Below are positions 1 through 10,554 of a DNA stretch of 29,970 nucleotides, in pieces. The notes beneath the pieces are model-generated. The model worked only from the letters and a program-made list of their open reading frames with translations, was not told the DNA's origin and did not search any database. How positions within the stretch are numbered: position 1 is the stretch's first letter; every line of letters begins with the position of its first letter. Source of the stretch: Welwitschia mirabilis (lineage: Eukaryota > Gnetophyta > Gnetopsida > Welwitschiales); assembly GCA_051453625.1 (NCBI GenBank), contig JBOZIK010000001.1:233713265-233743234 (forward strand), read 5' to 3'. Both the position numbers and the translations under genes were made by a program.

Positions 1-455
1 AGGAGACCTTAAACCTATTTATCATGATATATCTGATCTAATTTAGAGAAAGGAAGATAAGTTTCTTAAAAACCAACACTCCTCAAGATATACACATGGA
101 TTATGAGAATATGTAAGCACCTATAACCTTTCTGTTTGGATCATGTGCTATAAAAACATAGGATAAAGGCCCAAGTATAATCTCTTGGAAAAATGTTTAA
201 AATGCAAAAAAACAACCTTCAAAATGTCATAAACCTACAACATAAACATAATGAAAACAAGAGAAAAATTATAGAGATAATAAGAGTGAAGTTAAACCGT
301 TATTGATACTAAATAGTTATTATATGTAAGGATTTAATACTAATAACACTATCTAATGCAGTTAGAAAATTGCACTTATAAAACAACACTATTGTAGTAG
401 CATCAGATCTTTGAAGACACTATCCAATGATGTCATGCATCCATTTGTAGAAGAC
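1..455. repeat. Direct repeat, copy 1 (cut by window start)
   Basis: This stretch matches 2798-3212 in the same orientation along its whole length. Both copies share blocks such as TTATCATGATATATCT, CTTTCTGTTTGG and GAAGACACTATCCAA. Copy 1 carries about 35 extra bases near 170-205 that copy 2 lacks. The 5' edge lies outside the window, so the true length is at least 450 bp. The start-to-start distance is about 2.8 kb. I see no coding potential in either copy. The pair could be LTRs of a short element, or the edges of a tandem segmental duplication; the sequence does not decide between these. Confidence 0.85.
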
Positions 456-484
456 ATTAAATTATAGTAAAACTACTAAAATTT

Positions 485-584
485 NNNNNNNNNNNNNNNN
501 NNNNNNNNNNNNNNNNNNNNNNNNNNNNNNNNNNNNNNNNNNNNNNNNNNNNNNNNNNNNNNNNNNNNNNNNNNNNNNNNNNNN
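485..584. other. Assembly gap (100 N)
   Basis: A run of exactly 100 N, a length commonly used as a placeholder for a gap of unknown size. It lies about 30 bases after the end of direct repeat copy 1. Apparent reading frames across it are meaningless. Confidence 0.99.
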
Positions 585-2797
585 TAGGAGAACACATTGG
601 AGGTATACCTAAACCAGTACATCATGAAATAAAAGACATCAAAATTCTTACTGTATGTAAGAATAAAAAATAGAGAGAAGAAAATATGTAGTAACAACTA
701 TAATAATGGAATAGAGAAGGTGATAAAAGTTTACCTATTCCTTCATCAGAAGTGGCATCTATAACCACAAATGATAAGCATGTTGACAACAAAAATGTCA
801 ATGTCCTTGATGAAAAACTGGTTAATAATAGCAAGCCTAAAATAACTAATGAAAGACCAACTGACAATAGTAAAGCAGTGCTTTAGAAGTGGATGTAGAG
901 CTAAGTCACATGTAGAAAGGAAAATGGGGGCACTAATGCTATTTGTCTGTCCATCTCTTTGTTCTATCTCTTATGCATTTTGGTAGATCACAGTCAAGGC
1001 CTTTCATGTGGTGGAAAATAACTAGCACATACAAAGACACTTCCCCTGTGAAGGCCTAATGCTTCTAAAATGCAGCTATTAAAACAGTGCTACTGAAAAG
1101 CCATAGAGGTCCTTCATCATGAAAATTACCATCAAAATAGTAGCCTCCACTATAGTTTCCTCTATCATTACCATGACTCCTTTAGGAGCTACCTTATCTA
1201 CTTGGAGGCCTCATTCCTCTGCTTTGAGATAGTTTTTCTTCCTCTTTATCTTTGTATCCTCTTTGTCTTCAACACAGTAGCAATGAAGAGGGTCTGTGTA
1301 AAGGGCATCCATTTTTTTAAATGCAACTGTGAGGTCTAAACTGATTGCAAAAAAAAGCTTTCAAAAATAACAAGAAAAGAGGTGAAGATTAATAGAAGAA
1401 GGACCTTTTGAAAAATAGGGCACTCCCCCTTTAGCATGATTGATCCACATACCTTCATCTGGTAGAAAATTATAATAGAAATAAGATACAAATTTCTCAT
1501 AGTCATTGGCGATGCTTTTCATGTTAGATTCTAACACACTAAAAAGTCTTATTTATCAAGAGTTATTATGCATTATAGTAACTTTAACTGTTCTATTGAC
1601 CTTATTTATGTCTATGATAACTTCTCCCAGTCAGTGAGTCTCCTGCCATCTTCCATATGGCATTTTCTTGCTCTTACTATAGTTATTGTAATGAATTGTG
1701 GAAATGAATCTTTGTGCAGACATTTCTCTCATCACCATGATAGAGCTCATAATTGCCTCGTGCCATATTACATGCCACTTACACACTACCTTACTAGCAT
1801 AACTGACTACCATCTCACTGTCGCCACCAACACTACTACCAATAATTTATTAAAGTGCATGAAAACATTGTTTAGGAGAAAAGGACAAACAATGACTAGG
1901 TAGTAATAGGGAATTCCATCAAAGTAGAAAATAGAGGCAAAAAGAAGGTAGACTAGTAGATAGGAAGATGCTAGTAAATGGCAGTTAACAGCAAGAAAGA
2001 CGTAAACCAGTGCACAAAGCACTAGCATCATCATCATCATAGAAGAGGCTACTACATAAGAAAAGGACCAGATAGCTGTAACAAGCTAGCAGAAAGGAAA
2101 AATAGGAACATTGAAGAAACTAGGATAAGACAGAGCTAGCCAAGGGAAGAGTTTAAAAATAGGCAAAAAAATAGTAGTAAGAAAATAAGATGACAATGTA
2201 GTAAGAAAATAAGATGACCTTATTAGATTCCATTGGCACCACTAGATCTAGGAATTTCAACATCTGTCACATTTGAATGTTGAAATCTATTTATTGCATT
2301 AATGTCAAATAAATTGGAATCATAGAATTTCATGCATCTAATAGTAATAGATAAGGGCACACGCCAAAACATTGATGAAATTATAAGACATAGGTCCATC
2401 ATATTTAGAATACATTTTGCATAGTCAATATAAAACCATCTAAAATAGAAAAATTTAAGATAATTTCAAGACTGCTTAAATAAGTTCCACTTTGCTACAC
2501 TCTTACATAATCAAGGTTAATTTCTACAACCACAGAATTGACAGGCCTCTTAGTTGCAACTTTGAATACCATAGATGATCTAAATACAAAAACCACTGAT
2601 ACGATGGACCCACTATTAGTTTTAAAGCAAGTAGTTCCACCTTTATTATCTCAGATTAGAACTTAATTGACTGTTTAAAACCTAGATTATTTCTATATAT
2701 GATTACTTAGTCAGTATTAGAAAAATAATTGATATAAAACTCTATCTTAACATTGTCATAAGTTTAGAAGAATCTAACCATTCATTAAAAGTAAAAG
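585..2797. other. Stretch between direct repeats, no recognisable gene
   Basis: No gene can be named here, but several short coding-like patches are present. Plus-strand positions 707-883 stay open for 59 codons without a Met, with a hydrophilic Asn/Asp/Lys/Ser-rich translation. Minus-strand positions of roughly 1080-1265 translate to an Arg/Gly/Ser/Tyr-rich piece (including SRGMRPPSR and RGNYSGGYYFDGN) with two stops, like the low-complexity tail of an RNA-binding protein. Minus-strand positions 2230-2390 read open for about 50 codons. These may be exon debris. A 111-codon plus-strand frame at 1568-1903 looks like a chance frame, being rich in His, Thr and Ser with no recognisable motif. Confidence 0.5.
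2174..2218. repeat. 24-bp tandem duplication
   Basis: The 21-base block GTAGTAAGAAAATAAGATGAC (second copy 2198-2218, first copy from about 2174 with its first bases slightly different) occurs twice with an offset of 24 bp. It looks like a small local replication-slippage duplication in noncoding sequence. Confidence 0.8.
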
Positions 2798-3212
2798 GGA
2801 GACCTAATAACTATTTATCATGATATATCTAATCTAATTTAGAGAAAGAAAGATAAGTTTCTTAAAAAACAACACTTATCAAGATATACACATGGCTTAT
2901 GAGAATGTGTAAGCACCTATAAACTTTCTGTTTGGGTCATGTGCTATAAAAACATAGGATAATGCAAAAAACAACCTTCAAAATGTCATAAACCTTTAAC
3001 ACAAACATAATAAAAACAAGAGAAAAATTACAGAGATAATAGGAGTAAAGTTAAACTACTATTAATACTAAATAGTTCTTCTATGTAAGGTTTAATACTA
3101 ATAACACCATCCAATTTAGTTAGAAAATTGCACTTATAAGACAACACTATTGTAGTAGTGTCAGATATTTGAAGACACTATCCAAGGATGTTATGCACTC
3201 ATCTGTAAGGGT
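2798..3212. repeat. Direct repeat, copy 2
   Basis: This is the second copy of the repeat seen at 1-455, in the same orientation, with scattered substitutions and small indels. It lies about 430 bp downstream, in minus-strand terms, of the ABCC pseudogene. Neither edge shows a clear TG...CA LTR terminus, and I see no matching target-site duplication. Confidence 0.85.
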
Positions 3213-3490
3213 GAAAAATTTATAAACTAAAGGAAAGCAAAAACACAATAAAGAAAACATAGAAACACACTAAAATAATGGAATCTGAAAGAGAGACAAA
3301 AATGTCTTAAAGTGGTATTAATGATACACCTTAAAAACAATGGAATAATGAAGGAAAACTAAAGAAAGAAAGAAAACTATAAAAATTGTAGAAAAAACAA
3401 GAAAAACTTGGCCTATAAAACCATCATGCAAAGCCATCAATGCTATAAGAGCTGATCTTTAATACTGTGAAAGTTCATCCTTTACCATGA

Positions 3491-3537
3491 AAGAAGACCT
3501 CTAACGAAAAAGCAAAAGAAGACCTCTAACGAAAAAG
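3491..3537. repeat. 25-bp tandem duplication
   Basis: The block AAGAAGACCTCTAACGAAAA is repeated perfectly with an offset of 25 bp (starts at 3491 and 3516). The two copies are still identical in a region where older sequence is heavily mutated, so the duplication is probably recent. Confidence 0.85.
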
Positions 3538-3639
3538 AAAAAGTTGAGAAAGAATAGACCATGCACAAAAAATGGAAAAAGAAGTATTATGATGAGAAGA
3601 GTGGCTGCAATAGGAGTTACTAGCACCCAGATCTACTAT

Positions 3640-4830
3640 AGGCAGAAATTCCACTTGATGTGTGAGGAAAATCACAGTTTTACTACTTAATGCTCCTAGT
3701 ATGTCCTTCTGCAAAACAACGGTAAAGGGAATTTAAAAAATAAATGATACAAAAGAATTTAAATAGACTAAATAGCTTTAATGATTATGTTATCTTTACT
3801 TTAAATAATTATATGCCAATATGAGCATCCACTGCACTAAAAGGATCATCTAACAAATAGATATCTACATAATGATGGAGGGCTTAGGTGAGTTAAACTC
3901 TTTGTTTCTGTCCACTACTAAGATGGATGCCTCTCTTTCTTATGATTGTCTGATCACCATGTAAAAATAGTACCATGTCCTTCTCTAAGGCATAAGGTTT
4001 CAAAACGCTCTTGTATTTTGTTTTGTCCTTTTCACTATCAAAGAGAATGCTATCCTTAACATTACCAATCTAAATCCAAGTAGAATGTGAAACATAAGTC
4101 ATAGTTTCATAGATCTTAACCTAAAATTAGAAAAAATAATTAATAATGAAGAACCTATTTAGGATCATCATAGTAAAGCTCATAAAGAACTATCTTAATT
4201 AAAGCAAAATGAATTCATGTTTTAGAACTCTTGACAACCAGTCAAACTAAGCTAAAATTCTAGTATTTTTATTTTAGACAAAAGCAATATTTGGTAATCA
4301 AAGAATGAACTGAGATGCATTTTGAATATCTACTTGACCTAAGATTTTGGGTATTTCTCACAAGATACAAGATAGGAAGCTTGTTTTTCCAGCCCCAATC
4401 ATACCGCTTCTTCACTTGCAAGTTAATCTCAAACAAAGTTGCCCTCTCAAAACAAGAATCCCAACTAAACTCTCCATCTTTAGTTTCCACAGCAAATTTA
4501 GATAGATCTTTAGAAACACATACAATAGCATCCTTAAGCAATTCTTCCTCTTGCAAAAAGCCTAAAATTCTATCCAAGGAAACCTTAGTCTAAGCAATCA
4601 TAGAAACCATGTCTAGAAAATTCCTCAGGGGCTCTTGTAGAACCTTGAAGGTTGTAAGGGTAGACAGAATTATAGGCCTTTATTTGGAAGGTTTTATGTT
4701 TTAGTGTCAAAACAAGAATTGCAAAACATGAGCAATTAATACTTTAAGATCTGAGTAAGAAGATGAAACTAGGCCACACCAAAAATATTTTTCTCAAAGG
4801 AGGGCCTTATCCTTCATCATGCTACTTTTA
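3640..4830 (-). pseudogene. ABCC-type ABC transporter fragment (end of TMD1 plus NBD1)
   Basis: This is a broken piece of an ABC transporter of subfamily C (MRP type); members pump glutathione conjugates and organic anions across vacuolar or plasma membranes. Read on the minus strand, the order is right: end of TMD1 (TFKVLQEPLRN, then TKVSLDRI, 4560-4670), FSWD, Walker A GAGKTS (about 4379-4402), STWI before a TAG where the Q-loop Gln belongs, signature LSSGQKQR, Walker B and D-loop VDIYLLDDPFSAVDAH (3820-3870), and the H-loop strand FLTHQVEFLP (3640-3690). Two introns remain with GT-AG ends, 4121-4338 and 3709-3799, and the exon between them is 321 bp. The piece is therefore DNA-derived, not a processed copy. 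Damage includes stops just after the signature motif, a frameshift before Walker A and one after the H-loop. TMD2 and NBD2 are not seen. Direct weight lies in the motif order; the exact family member cannot be told. Confidence 0.93.
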
Positions 4831-6092
4831 AACATGGCCCAAGTTTATAGTTTGTTAATTCTATAATTGATCATGATATCAACTTTATGCAAAGTTCTAG
4901 CTCAGTGCTAAATTTATATCTCAATAAATGTCAAATTTATGCTTTAAAAGGAATTGATTTGTTAATCAATAAACAAATAAAAGTCTATCTTTTTTAGTAA
5001 AGTTATTTCAGAGATTTATCTTAACACAAGCTTATACCCAAATAAAGATTAAACATCTCAATGTTTTTGAATTGATATTAAAACATCTGCTTATCCTATA
5101 ACCAACATTGTAATTTTGTGTTGTTTAAAACATTCAAATAACTTTTGGAAGTAGTTGGAAATTCATCTTGTTATGTAATACTTTTGAGTATTTCTATAAC
5201 TATAGACTAATCTAAAGTAAGCTAAAAACTAAAATTTGGAATAGACCATATTAAACAAAGATGTACAGCAAACAGGGTTTTAAATAAACCAAAAATCACT
5301 ATGTTAAGAACTTTGGATTTTAGCCTCAATAGGAATCTAAACTAAATGTAAAAATAATATTAAATATGTAAGATGTAGTACTTTTGGAATCTTACCCCAA
5401 AATAAATGCAACTAAAAATAGCTAGAGAGAATCATAAAATGAGGTGTTTTACATAGGGAGGACCTCATACTACAAAAGCATTTATATCTTTGTCTGATCT
5501 TCTTTTCCATGAATTGGAGAAAAATAATTAATGGATAGTGCTCTAGAATTGCAAATACCTTTATAAATAAGTGCCAATAAAGATAAACATACCACTTTAG
5601 CAACTATAATTATGATAATAATTCTTCCTATTTTTAAGACAATTGGGTTAACAAAATATTATCCAATAATGTAATGATGGAGAGGCCAATATAATGGGTC
5701 TAAAAACTAAAATTTGGGCCTAATAAACTTTGATGTTCTGCTTTACCCAGAGTGTTAAAACTGTGTATATAACATTTATTTTAGAATATAGTTCAAGGTT
5801 TTCTTTAGATATGTGTGCAGAACATTAAGAGAATTGATTCAATCAGAAGAGCACTTATGCAATTTGGTTATGCCTCATTAGTTTCCTTTTCTATATTTTA
5901 ACATTTGAATTTATGTTAAACAATTAGCTAATAAATATTTATCCAAAATAAATAAACTTATTACTTATGCATTTATAAATTTTCTAAATAATTCATCTTG
6001 AGGATTTAATTTAATCTTAGGAAATTTGAAAGAATATACTCTCTAGGTATTCATAGAATTTGTGAATAGTTCATCTCAGGTTTTAATTTATG
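4831..6092. other. AT-rich stretch without a recognisable gene
   Basis: Low-complexity AT-rich DNA between the ABCC and PPR fragments. The only frame of note is a 63-codon minus-strand frame at 5412-5603, which I do not recognise. Some of this could be old intron or spacer sequence. I see no repeats, RNA genes or clear promoter. Confidence 0.6.
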
Positions 6093-6540
6093 TCAAGAAG
6101 TGTATAGATAACCTACAACCTTTATGTTATTACAAATTCTCTTAACTTCAGGAATATCTCTAGCTTTTACAAATCCATTGAGAATCAATAGAACTGTACT
6201 TCTCCTAATTTTTGGATACCTCTAAAGAGAATAAAGATGGCCCATAACATCCCCATTGATACAAGCTTAGCTTCTTCATAACAACCAGATTTGACATAGG
6301 CACTTATAAGAGCACTCCAACCTTTGCTCTTCACTCCCTTATCTATCACATGAGGTTTTGCAAAATATTTCTTAGCTTTCTGCTACATTCCTTACTTTCC
6401 ATATGCTTGGATCAAAGTAACATATATGCTTATATCATTTCCTACAACAGAACCACTCTTAACTTCAAAACCAAGCAAACTGTGCACTTTAGAAGGAAGC
6501 CCAATCTTATAATAAACTAATACTAAAGACCTATAACACC
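6093..6540 (-). pseudogene. PPR protein fragment, EMB1270-like C-terminal region
   Basis: This minus-strand fragment looks like the last repeats of a long pentatricopeptide-repeat protein; such proteins bind organellar RNA, mostly in plastids. The reading begins near 6538 (LVLVYYKIGLPSKVHSLLGF) and continues through SIYVTLIQAYGK, a TAA and a TAG, KAKKYFAKP and GWSALISAYVKSGCYEEAK. The frame then shifts at about 6190-6230 and resumes as LLILNGFVKARDIPEVKRI, ending in a stop at 6093-6095. The helix-turn-helix spacing and the motifs AYGK, W-x-ALI-x-AY, GCYE-A and G-x-ARDI-EVK match what I know of the tail of Arabidopsis EMB1270-like PPR proteins. That specific assignment is from memory and less sure than the PPR call. 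No upstream repeats are found toward 7000, so only a small part of the gene is present. Confidence 0.82.
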
Positions 6541-7569
6541 TTAGAATTAGCTACAAAGCATAGGATTTCATGTCAGAATAAAGTTGTAAAGCTTAAGAAG
6601 ACATACCAGTCTATTCACATGCTTTCAATAAAGATTCATAAATAAATTATTAGTTTTGCATGAATAGTCCTTAAGTTTTTTATTCTGTTATTATTTTCTT
6701 TTAGTTTTATTACAGGGTTTTTAGCACAGTGTACCTCTTCGGCATTAGCATTTCATGCTTGCAACATTTGAGAATGCCTTTTGTTAGTATTAAATAGCTC
6801 TAATGGTAGACGTTCTTTTTCCTAGCATTACCTTTCTTATCCATGAAGTTCATTTTACAGGATGGATATGTAGGTTTTATTTTCTTAAACATTATTTTCT
6901 TTTTCCATTTTATTTGTGTTTGCTATTCCTTTGCCATTTATTTTGCACTTTGATGCTCTAATAAAATGTTTTGCAAAAATGTTTTCCTTTCATTTTTGAA
7001 ATGTTGAAACCTCACCAATACAACACAAAGAAGCTAGCGGTAATGACACATCTAGTAAGAAGGTCGCTCCAGTAGAAATAGAGGAGTTGTTAAAGACATG
7101 TCAATAGATAAAACAATGTTGAGAAGGTACAATGCAGATAGGGGCGAAGAAGCAGAAAGTTATCACTTGTAGATATGCATCCTAGGAGGATTCTATGAAT
7201 GTTAGAATTAACCTTGCATCTTCACCTATTTTTGTTTGATGCAGATGCAGGAGAAGGATTCTTCTAAAATGCTTGTAACACATAACTTCACATTATCTTA
7301 AAACTTCTCTCTTTTTTTGTTTTTTATTTTTAGTTTTTGTAAAACTTAAATCATACTCAAATAATGTACCATAAAGGTTAATAATGGGATGAATGAAATG
7401 CTTTCAATAAATATTCATGAAACAAAAGCATCACCTTAAGCCTATAGAGAAGGGCACATGGGCAGATCCTCTATAGATTGGACAAAGGGACTACCTTAAA
7501 AGCCAAGATTCTATACAAATGATAGAAAAATAATGCTATCATGTAGGGATCCTCAATCATTCATTAGAT
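6541..7569. other. Intergenic stretch without a recognisable gene
   Basis: T-rich DNA at 6660-7010 is followed by a less AT-biased patch at 7010-7300. A plus-strand frame there (about 7085-7190) gives a hydrophilic, possibly exon-like translation, but it has stops and I cannot assign it. I find no RNA gene or repeat array. Confidence 0.5.
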
Positions 7570-8163
7570 TCATAGAACTAGTCTAGGCAAACCGAACACT
7601 TCAAGATCATCCACAACATCTGAAACTATAATTGTCTTAAATAAAAACCTTGGCAAAAGTAGGAATTCGGATTTGGAATGGCTCAGAACCTTGTGGGGCT
7701 TAGCTTCTATTGTTTTGTCTAAGAAAAGATGCAAAACATTCTCTAACAGACCTTCCACTACTGCTATCTTAACTTTATTTCTCCATCCACTATAATAATT
7801 TCCAAGATCCTGATGAAATCTATCTTATCCTTAAGATTACTGTGTTTGATTATTTCAACTATGGAAGTTAGGATCTGAGGCTTACCTAGGATCCAACATA
7901 TCTCATCAGTATAGGCCAAAGCCCTAAAATGTTCAAAAAAGCTCAGGCGCCTCTGCATTCTTCAAGACATCGGAAAGGGGCTCTACAGCCCCCAATTTCA
8001 AAAGCATGTCCTTGTTTTCCCTTAAAGTGGAAGCGAATTGTAGGATAACCTTTAAGATTTCTATGCTACCAAAATAAGCGTCTTTGATTACCTCTAGAAG
8101 TTTGTCAATTTATTCCCTTGTAGGGTTTTTATGCTACAGAAACCCTAATGCCTGTTTGAAGTG
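7570..8163 (-). pseudogene. Helical-repeat (armadillo-like) protein fragment
   Basis: Minus-strand reading starts with FKQALGF near 8163, passes two stops, then runs in one frame through IDKLLEVIKDAYFGS and ENKDMLLKLGAVEPLSDVL. A frameshift near 7935 leads to two frames of about 60 codons each (7764-7958 and 7570-7758), ending at a TGA at 7570-7572. The pattern of Leu/Ile-rich helices with the phrase KLGAVEPLSDVLKNAE is typical of armadillo repeats, as in plant U-box (PUB) E3 ligases, where the repeats bind substrate. No U-box is visible upstream, because the sequence changes abruptly to the motif cluster at 8245-8420. The family call rests on repeat style only. It could be another ARM/HEAT protein. 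Confidence 0.7.
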
Positions 8164-8244
8164 CAATGCGAAGATAAGATAAAATGTATTGAAGTGCAAA
8201 GATAAAATGTGTGAAAGGTTTTTTTTTTTAATGTTAAAGGTATC

Positions 8245-8420
8245 TTTTAAGGCATTTTCTCTAGGTGCCTTAAAAAATTCCAAATTTTTAAGGCGTTTAT
8301 TTCAATAATTGCCTTAAAAAGAGATTAGAGAAATGTATGAAATGTTTATTTAAGGCGTTTATCAAATTAAATGCCTTAAAAAGCTCCTAAATGCCTCAAA
8401 AGGCAATATTTCTAGTACTG
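8245..8420 (-). mobile_element. CACTA-like transposon end with subterminal inverted motifs
   Basis: Seven or more short motifs of type TTAAGGCGTTTA or their reverse complement (GCCTTAAA) alternate in orientation: near 8249, 8265, 8289, 8308, 8351, 8369 and 8389-8405. They are followed by TTTCTAGTACTG at 8409-8420. Read from the right edge on the minus strand this gives CAGTACTAGAAATATTGCC, one base from the CACTACTAGAAA form common at plant CACTA (En/Spm) ends. Dense subterminal repeats next to a conserved tip are characteristic of that superfamily, where transposase binds. The body would extend toward lower coordinates, that is across the gene fragments. I did not find the partner end, so this is tentative. 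Confidence 0.5.
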
Positions 8421-9466
8421 TATCATTAATATGATAAGATAAAAAAGGATTTACATGTACCTTGAATCAGATTTTTAAAGACATTCTAAATTGTTTAGAA
8501 ATGTTCATTCTCTACATAAAAATATTTTAAATGAAATTAATATTCAATAAAAATCAAATGCCACCTAAGCATGCATAAAGTTCTATTAAGTGTATCTACC
8601 ACTAGATTTATTATTTCTTTCTTGTACTTAATGATGAAATTGAATTGTTATAATTTCTTTACCAAATTTTCATACTTAGAAGTCAATTTATCATGCTAAT
8701 TTAGGTACAGAAGATATTTATCCTTAGCAAAAAAAGAAATATTTTATTTAATAAGTAATATACCTAATGTTTTTATGCTTATAAGATGGCATACAGATCT
8801 TTTCATATGTAGAGTATTGTTTCTTAGCTTAATTCAGCTTTTTGTGTAAAAAACATGATAGACATTTCTTCTTAATTTAACACACCTATAATGGCTTCAC
8901 TAATATGATATTCCATTTCAACTATTTCTTTAAATTCTGGTATTAGAAAAATAGATAGAAAAGATATTTTTTCTTATAAAAGTTCAAGCCTTCCTTAGGT
9001 TGATTTTTTCCAGTAAAATATTATTAGAAGGACTATCATATTAAGTTAACCTACAAAGATAAAGTCATAAAGAAATAAAAAAATATAGTAAAATCTAAAA
9101 ACCAAAATGAGTCTTATTCCTATTGCATTAAAAAATTCATACATAACCATCTATTTTATATGATTATAGTGAGGCCTACAACCACATTTAAAGATAAAAT
9201 TATGGTTTTTCATTGACTACTAATCTCATATTGTAAATATGATTTATATTTTACATTTGTTAGTATTAAAATCACTAATTTATTAAATTATGGATTTAGT
9301 AACTAACGTTAAAGGTTATACAACATGAATTCCATCTTGAGGCTTGAAATATCATGATTATAAAAAAGAAATAGCTCAACTGACATGCTAAAAATAAGAT
9401 AGTTTTCTAAGAAAACCAAAGTACCTTAAAAAAAAAAATCTCGATCTTTAAACTAACAAGTTATAA
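8421..9466. other. AT-rich stretch without a recognisable gene
   Basis: AT-rich sequence between the CACTA-like end and the gypsy 5' LTR. On the minus strand, about 8830-8940 reads with few stops (PEFKEIVEMEYHIS and MSIMFFTQKAEL) and may be exon or retroelement debris. It lacks any diagnostic catalytic motif, so I leave it unassigned. Confidence 0.5.
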
Positions 9467-9888
9467 TGTTTCAAAATTACTTTTAATTAAATTATAATGA
9501 AATTACTTTTAATTAAATGTAATTAAAGCACAATTAAAAATAACTGCTATTGTAATGAAAGGGGACAACCCTTGGATTGTAACATTGTATTCCTTCATCT
9601 TGATTCTTAAGACTATAGCATTATGTAAAGGTAAATAGGCTAGATGAACAACAACCTTGGCTAATTCCGAATGGTTTCAAGAGGGGGGATAAGGTCATAG
9701 TCCACATTTTTATCTTTCACCACTTGTCAAAGTGTGGAATAAGGCATACAAAATAAACTACTATTATTTTAATAAAGATATCTTCATTTCTATAGAATTG
9801 ATATGTTCTTAAATTTCTTATTCTTTAATTTCTAATTTCCTAATTAAAATATGAATTTTATTCCTAATTAGTAGTTTGAAATATTACA
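9467..9888 (+). repeat. 5' LTR of the gypsy element
   Basis: Starts TGTTTCAAAATTAC and ends ATATTACA, giving the TG...CA ends of an LTR. It aligns with 20021-20370 through shared blocks including AATAAGGCATACAAAATAAA, TCATCTTG, TTCTTAAG and CCTAATTA. It is about 70 bp longer than the 3' copy. One reason is a local duplication of ATTACTTTTAATTAAA at 9477-9520; another is extra sequence around 9640-9720. The divergence from the 3' copy is large, so the insertion is old. I could not define a convincing TATA box or poly(A) signal. Confidence 0.85.
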
Positions 9889-9890
9889 AT

Positions 9891-9903
9891 TGGTATCAAA
9901 TCC
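9891..9903 (+). other. Primer binding site (initiator tRNA-Met type)
   Basis: TGGTATCAAATCC begins two bases after the 5' LTR. It differs by one G-to-A change from the usual plant retroelement primer site TGGTATCAGAGCC over its first ten bases. It is complementary to the 3' end of initiator tRNA-Met, which primes minus-strand DNA synthesis. Its position fixes the LTR end and the plus orientation of the element. Confidence 0.85.
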
Positions 9904-10550
9904 ATAAAGATAGTAAATAGCCATCTTTTAAAGATCTAAACAAATAAAATACAAAATATAGATTTCATAACAAACACTAATTGTTATTAAGATAGAAATA
10001 CATAGTACAGAAATTCAAAATTTTAGAAAAATAATAATACATCAAAGTAATAAAAGAACTCAAAGGAAGTTAGATGAACCATGTCCACCTTAGACTTATT
10101 TGCAGAATGATGCAAGTTTTCTAGTTGTTCTACATAAACCAAATAGAAATCAATATAACAACAAGGACAATCACATAAAAAATTAAAGAATAAAAAAATA
10201 AAAAAAATATAATTAGATAGAACTAAAAATGAAATCCATACAAGAATGGTAAAAACTACTAAAAATTTTAGGTATGTTGATAAAGATTACTAATTTGAAG
10301 TAATTTTTAGATAGATTTTAAAGAAAACTATATAGCAAAGCAAGTTTCACTTAATTTCCCACCATCAACATATTTTTAAGCTTTTTAAAATGGGGTCACA
10401 AGAAGCATTTTAATTCCATAGATAAAAGTTATGGCCAAAATAGTAAAGGTATGTCTTTATTAGCCTAATCTAACAGTAGTCAACATTAGTTAAGCTTAGT
10501 TTAGTAAATCCACTCAATTGTAACATAGAAATTAGAAAATAAGTTTAATG
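9904..10550 (+). other. Retrotransposon leader, noncoding
   Basis: AT-rich untranslated leader between the primer site and array 1. No reading frame, repeat or RNA gene stands out. Confidence 0.6.
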
Positions 10551-10554
10551 TTAC

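Noticed and set aside
1568-1903. 111-codon plus-strand frame as a gene
   Set aside because: No motif, signal or family resemblance, unremarkable start context, and a His/Ser/Thr-rich composition typical of a chance frame.
4315-4593. 92-codon plus-strand frame
   Set aside because: It is the antisense shadow of the ABCC exon, which has clear conserved motifs on the minus strand.
8830-8990. Minus-strand stretch as copia reverse transcriptase
   Set aside because: A vague resemblance to the region after the RT active site, but no YVDD-type motif and poor alignment, so left unassigned.
9891-9903. Part of a tRNA gene
   Set aside because: Only the primer-complementary segment is present, with no cloverleaf around it; its position right after the LTR identifies it as a primer site.
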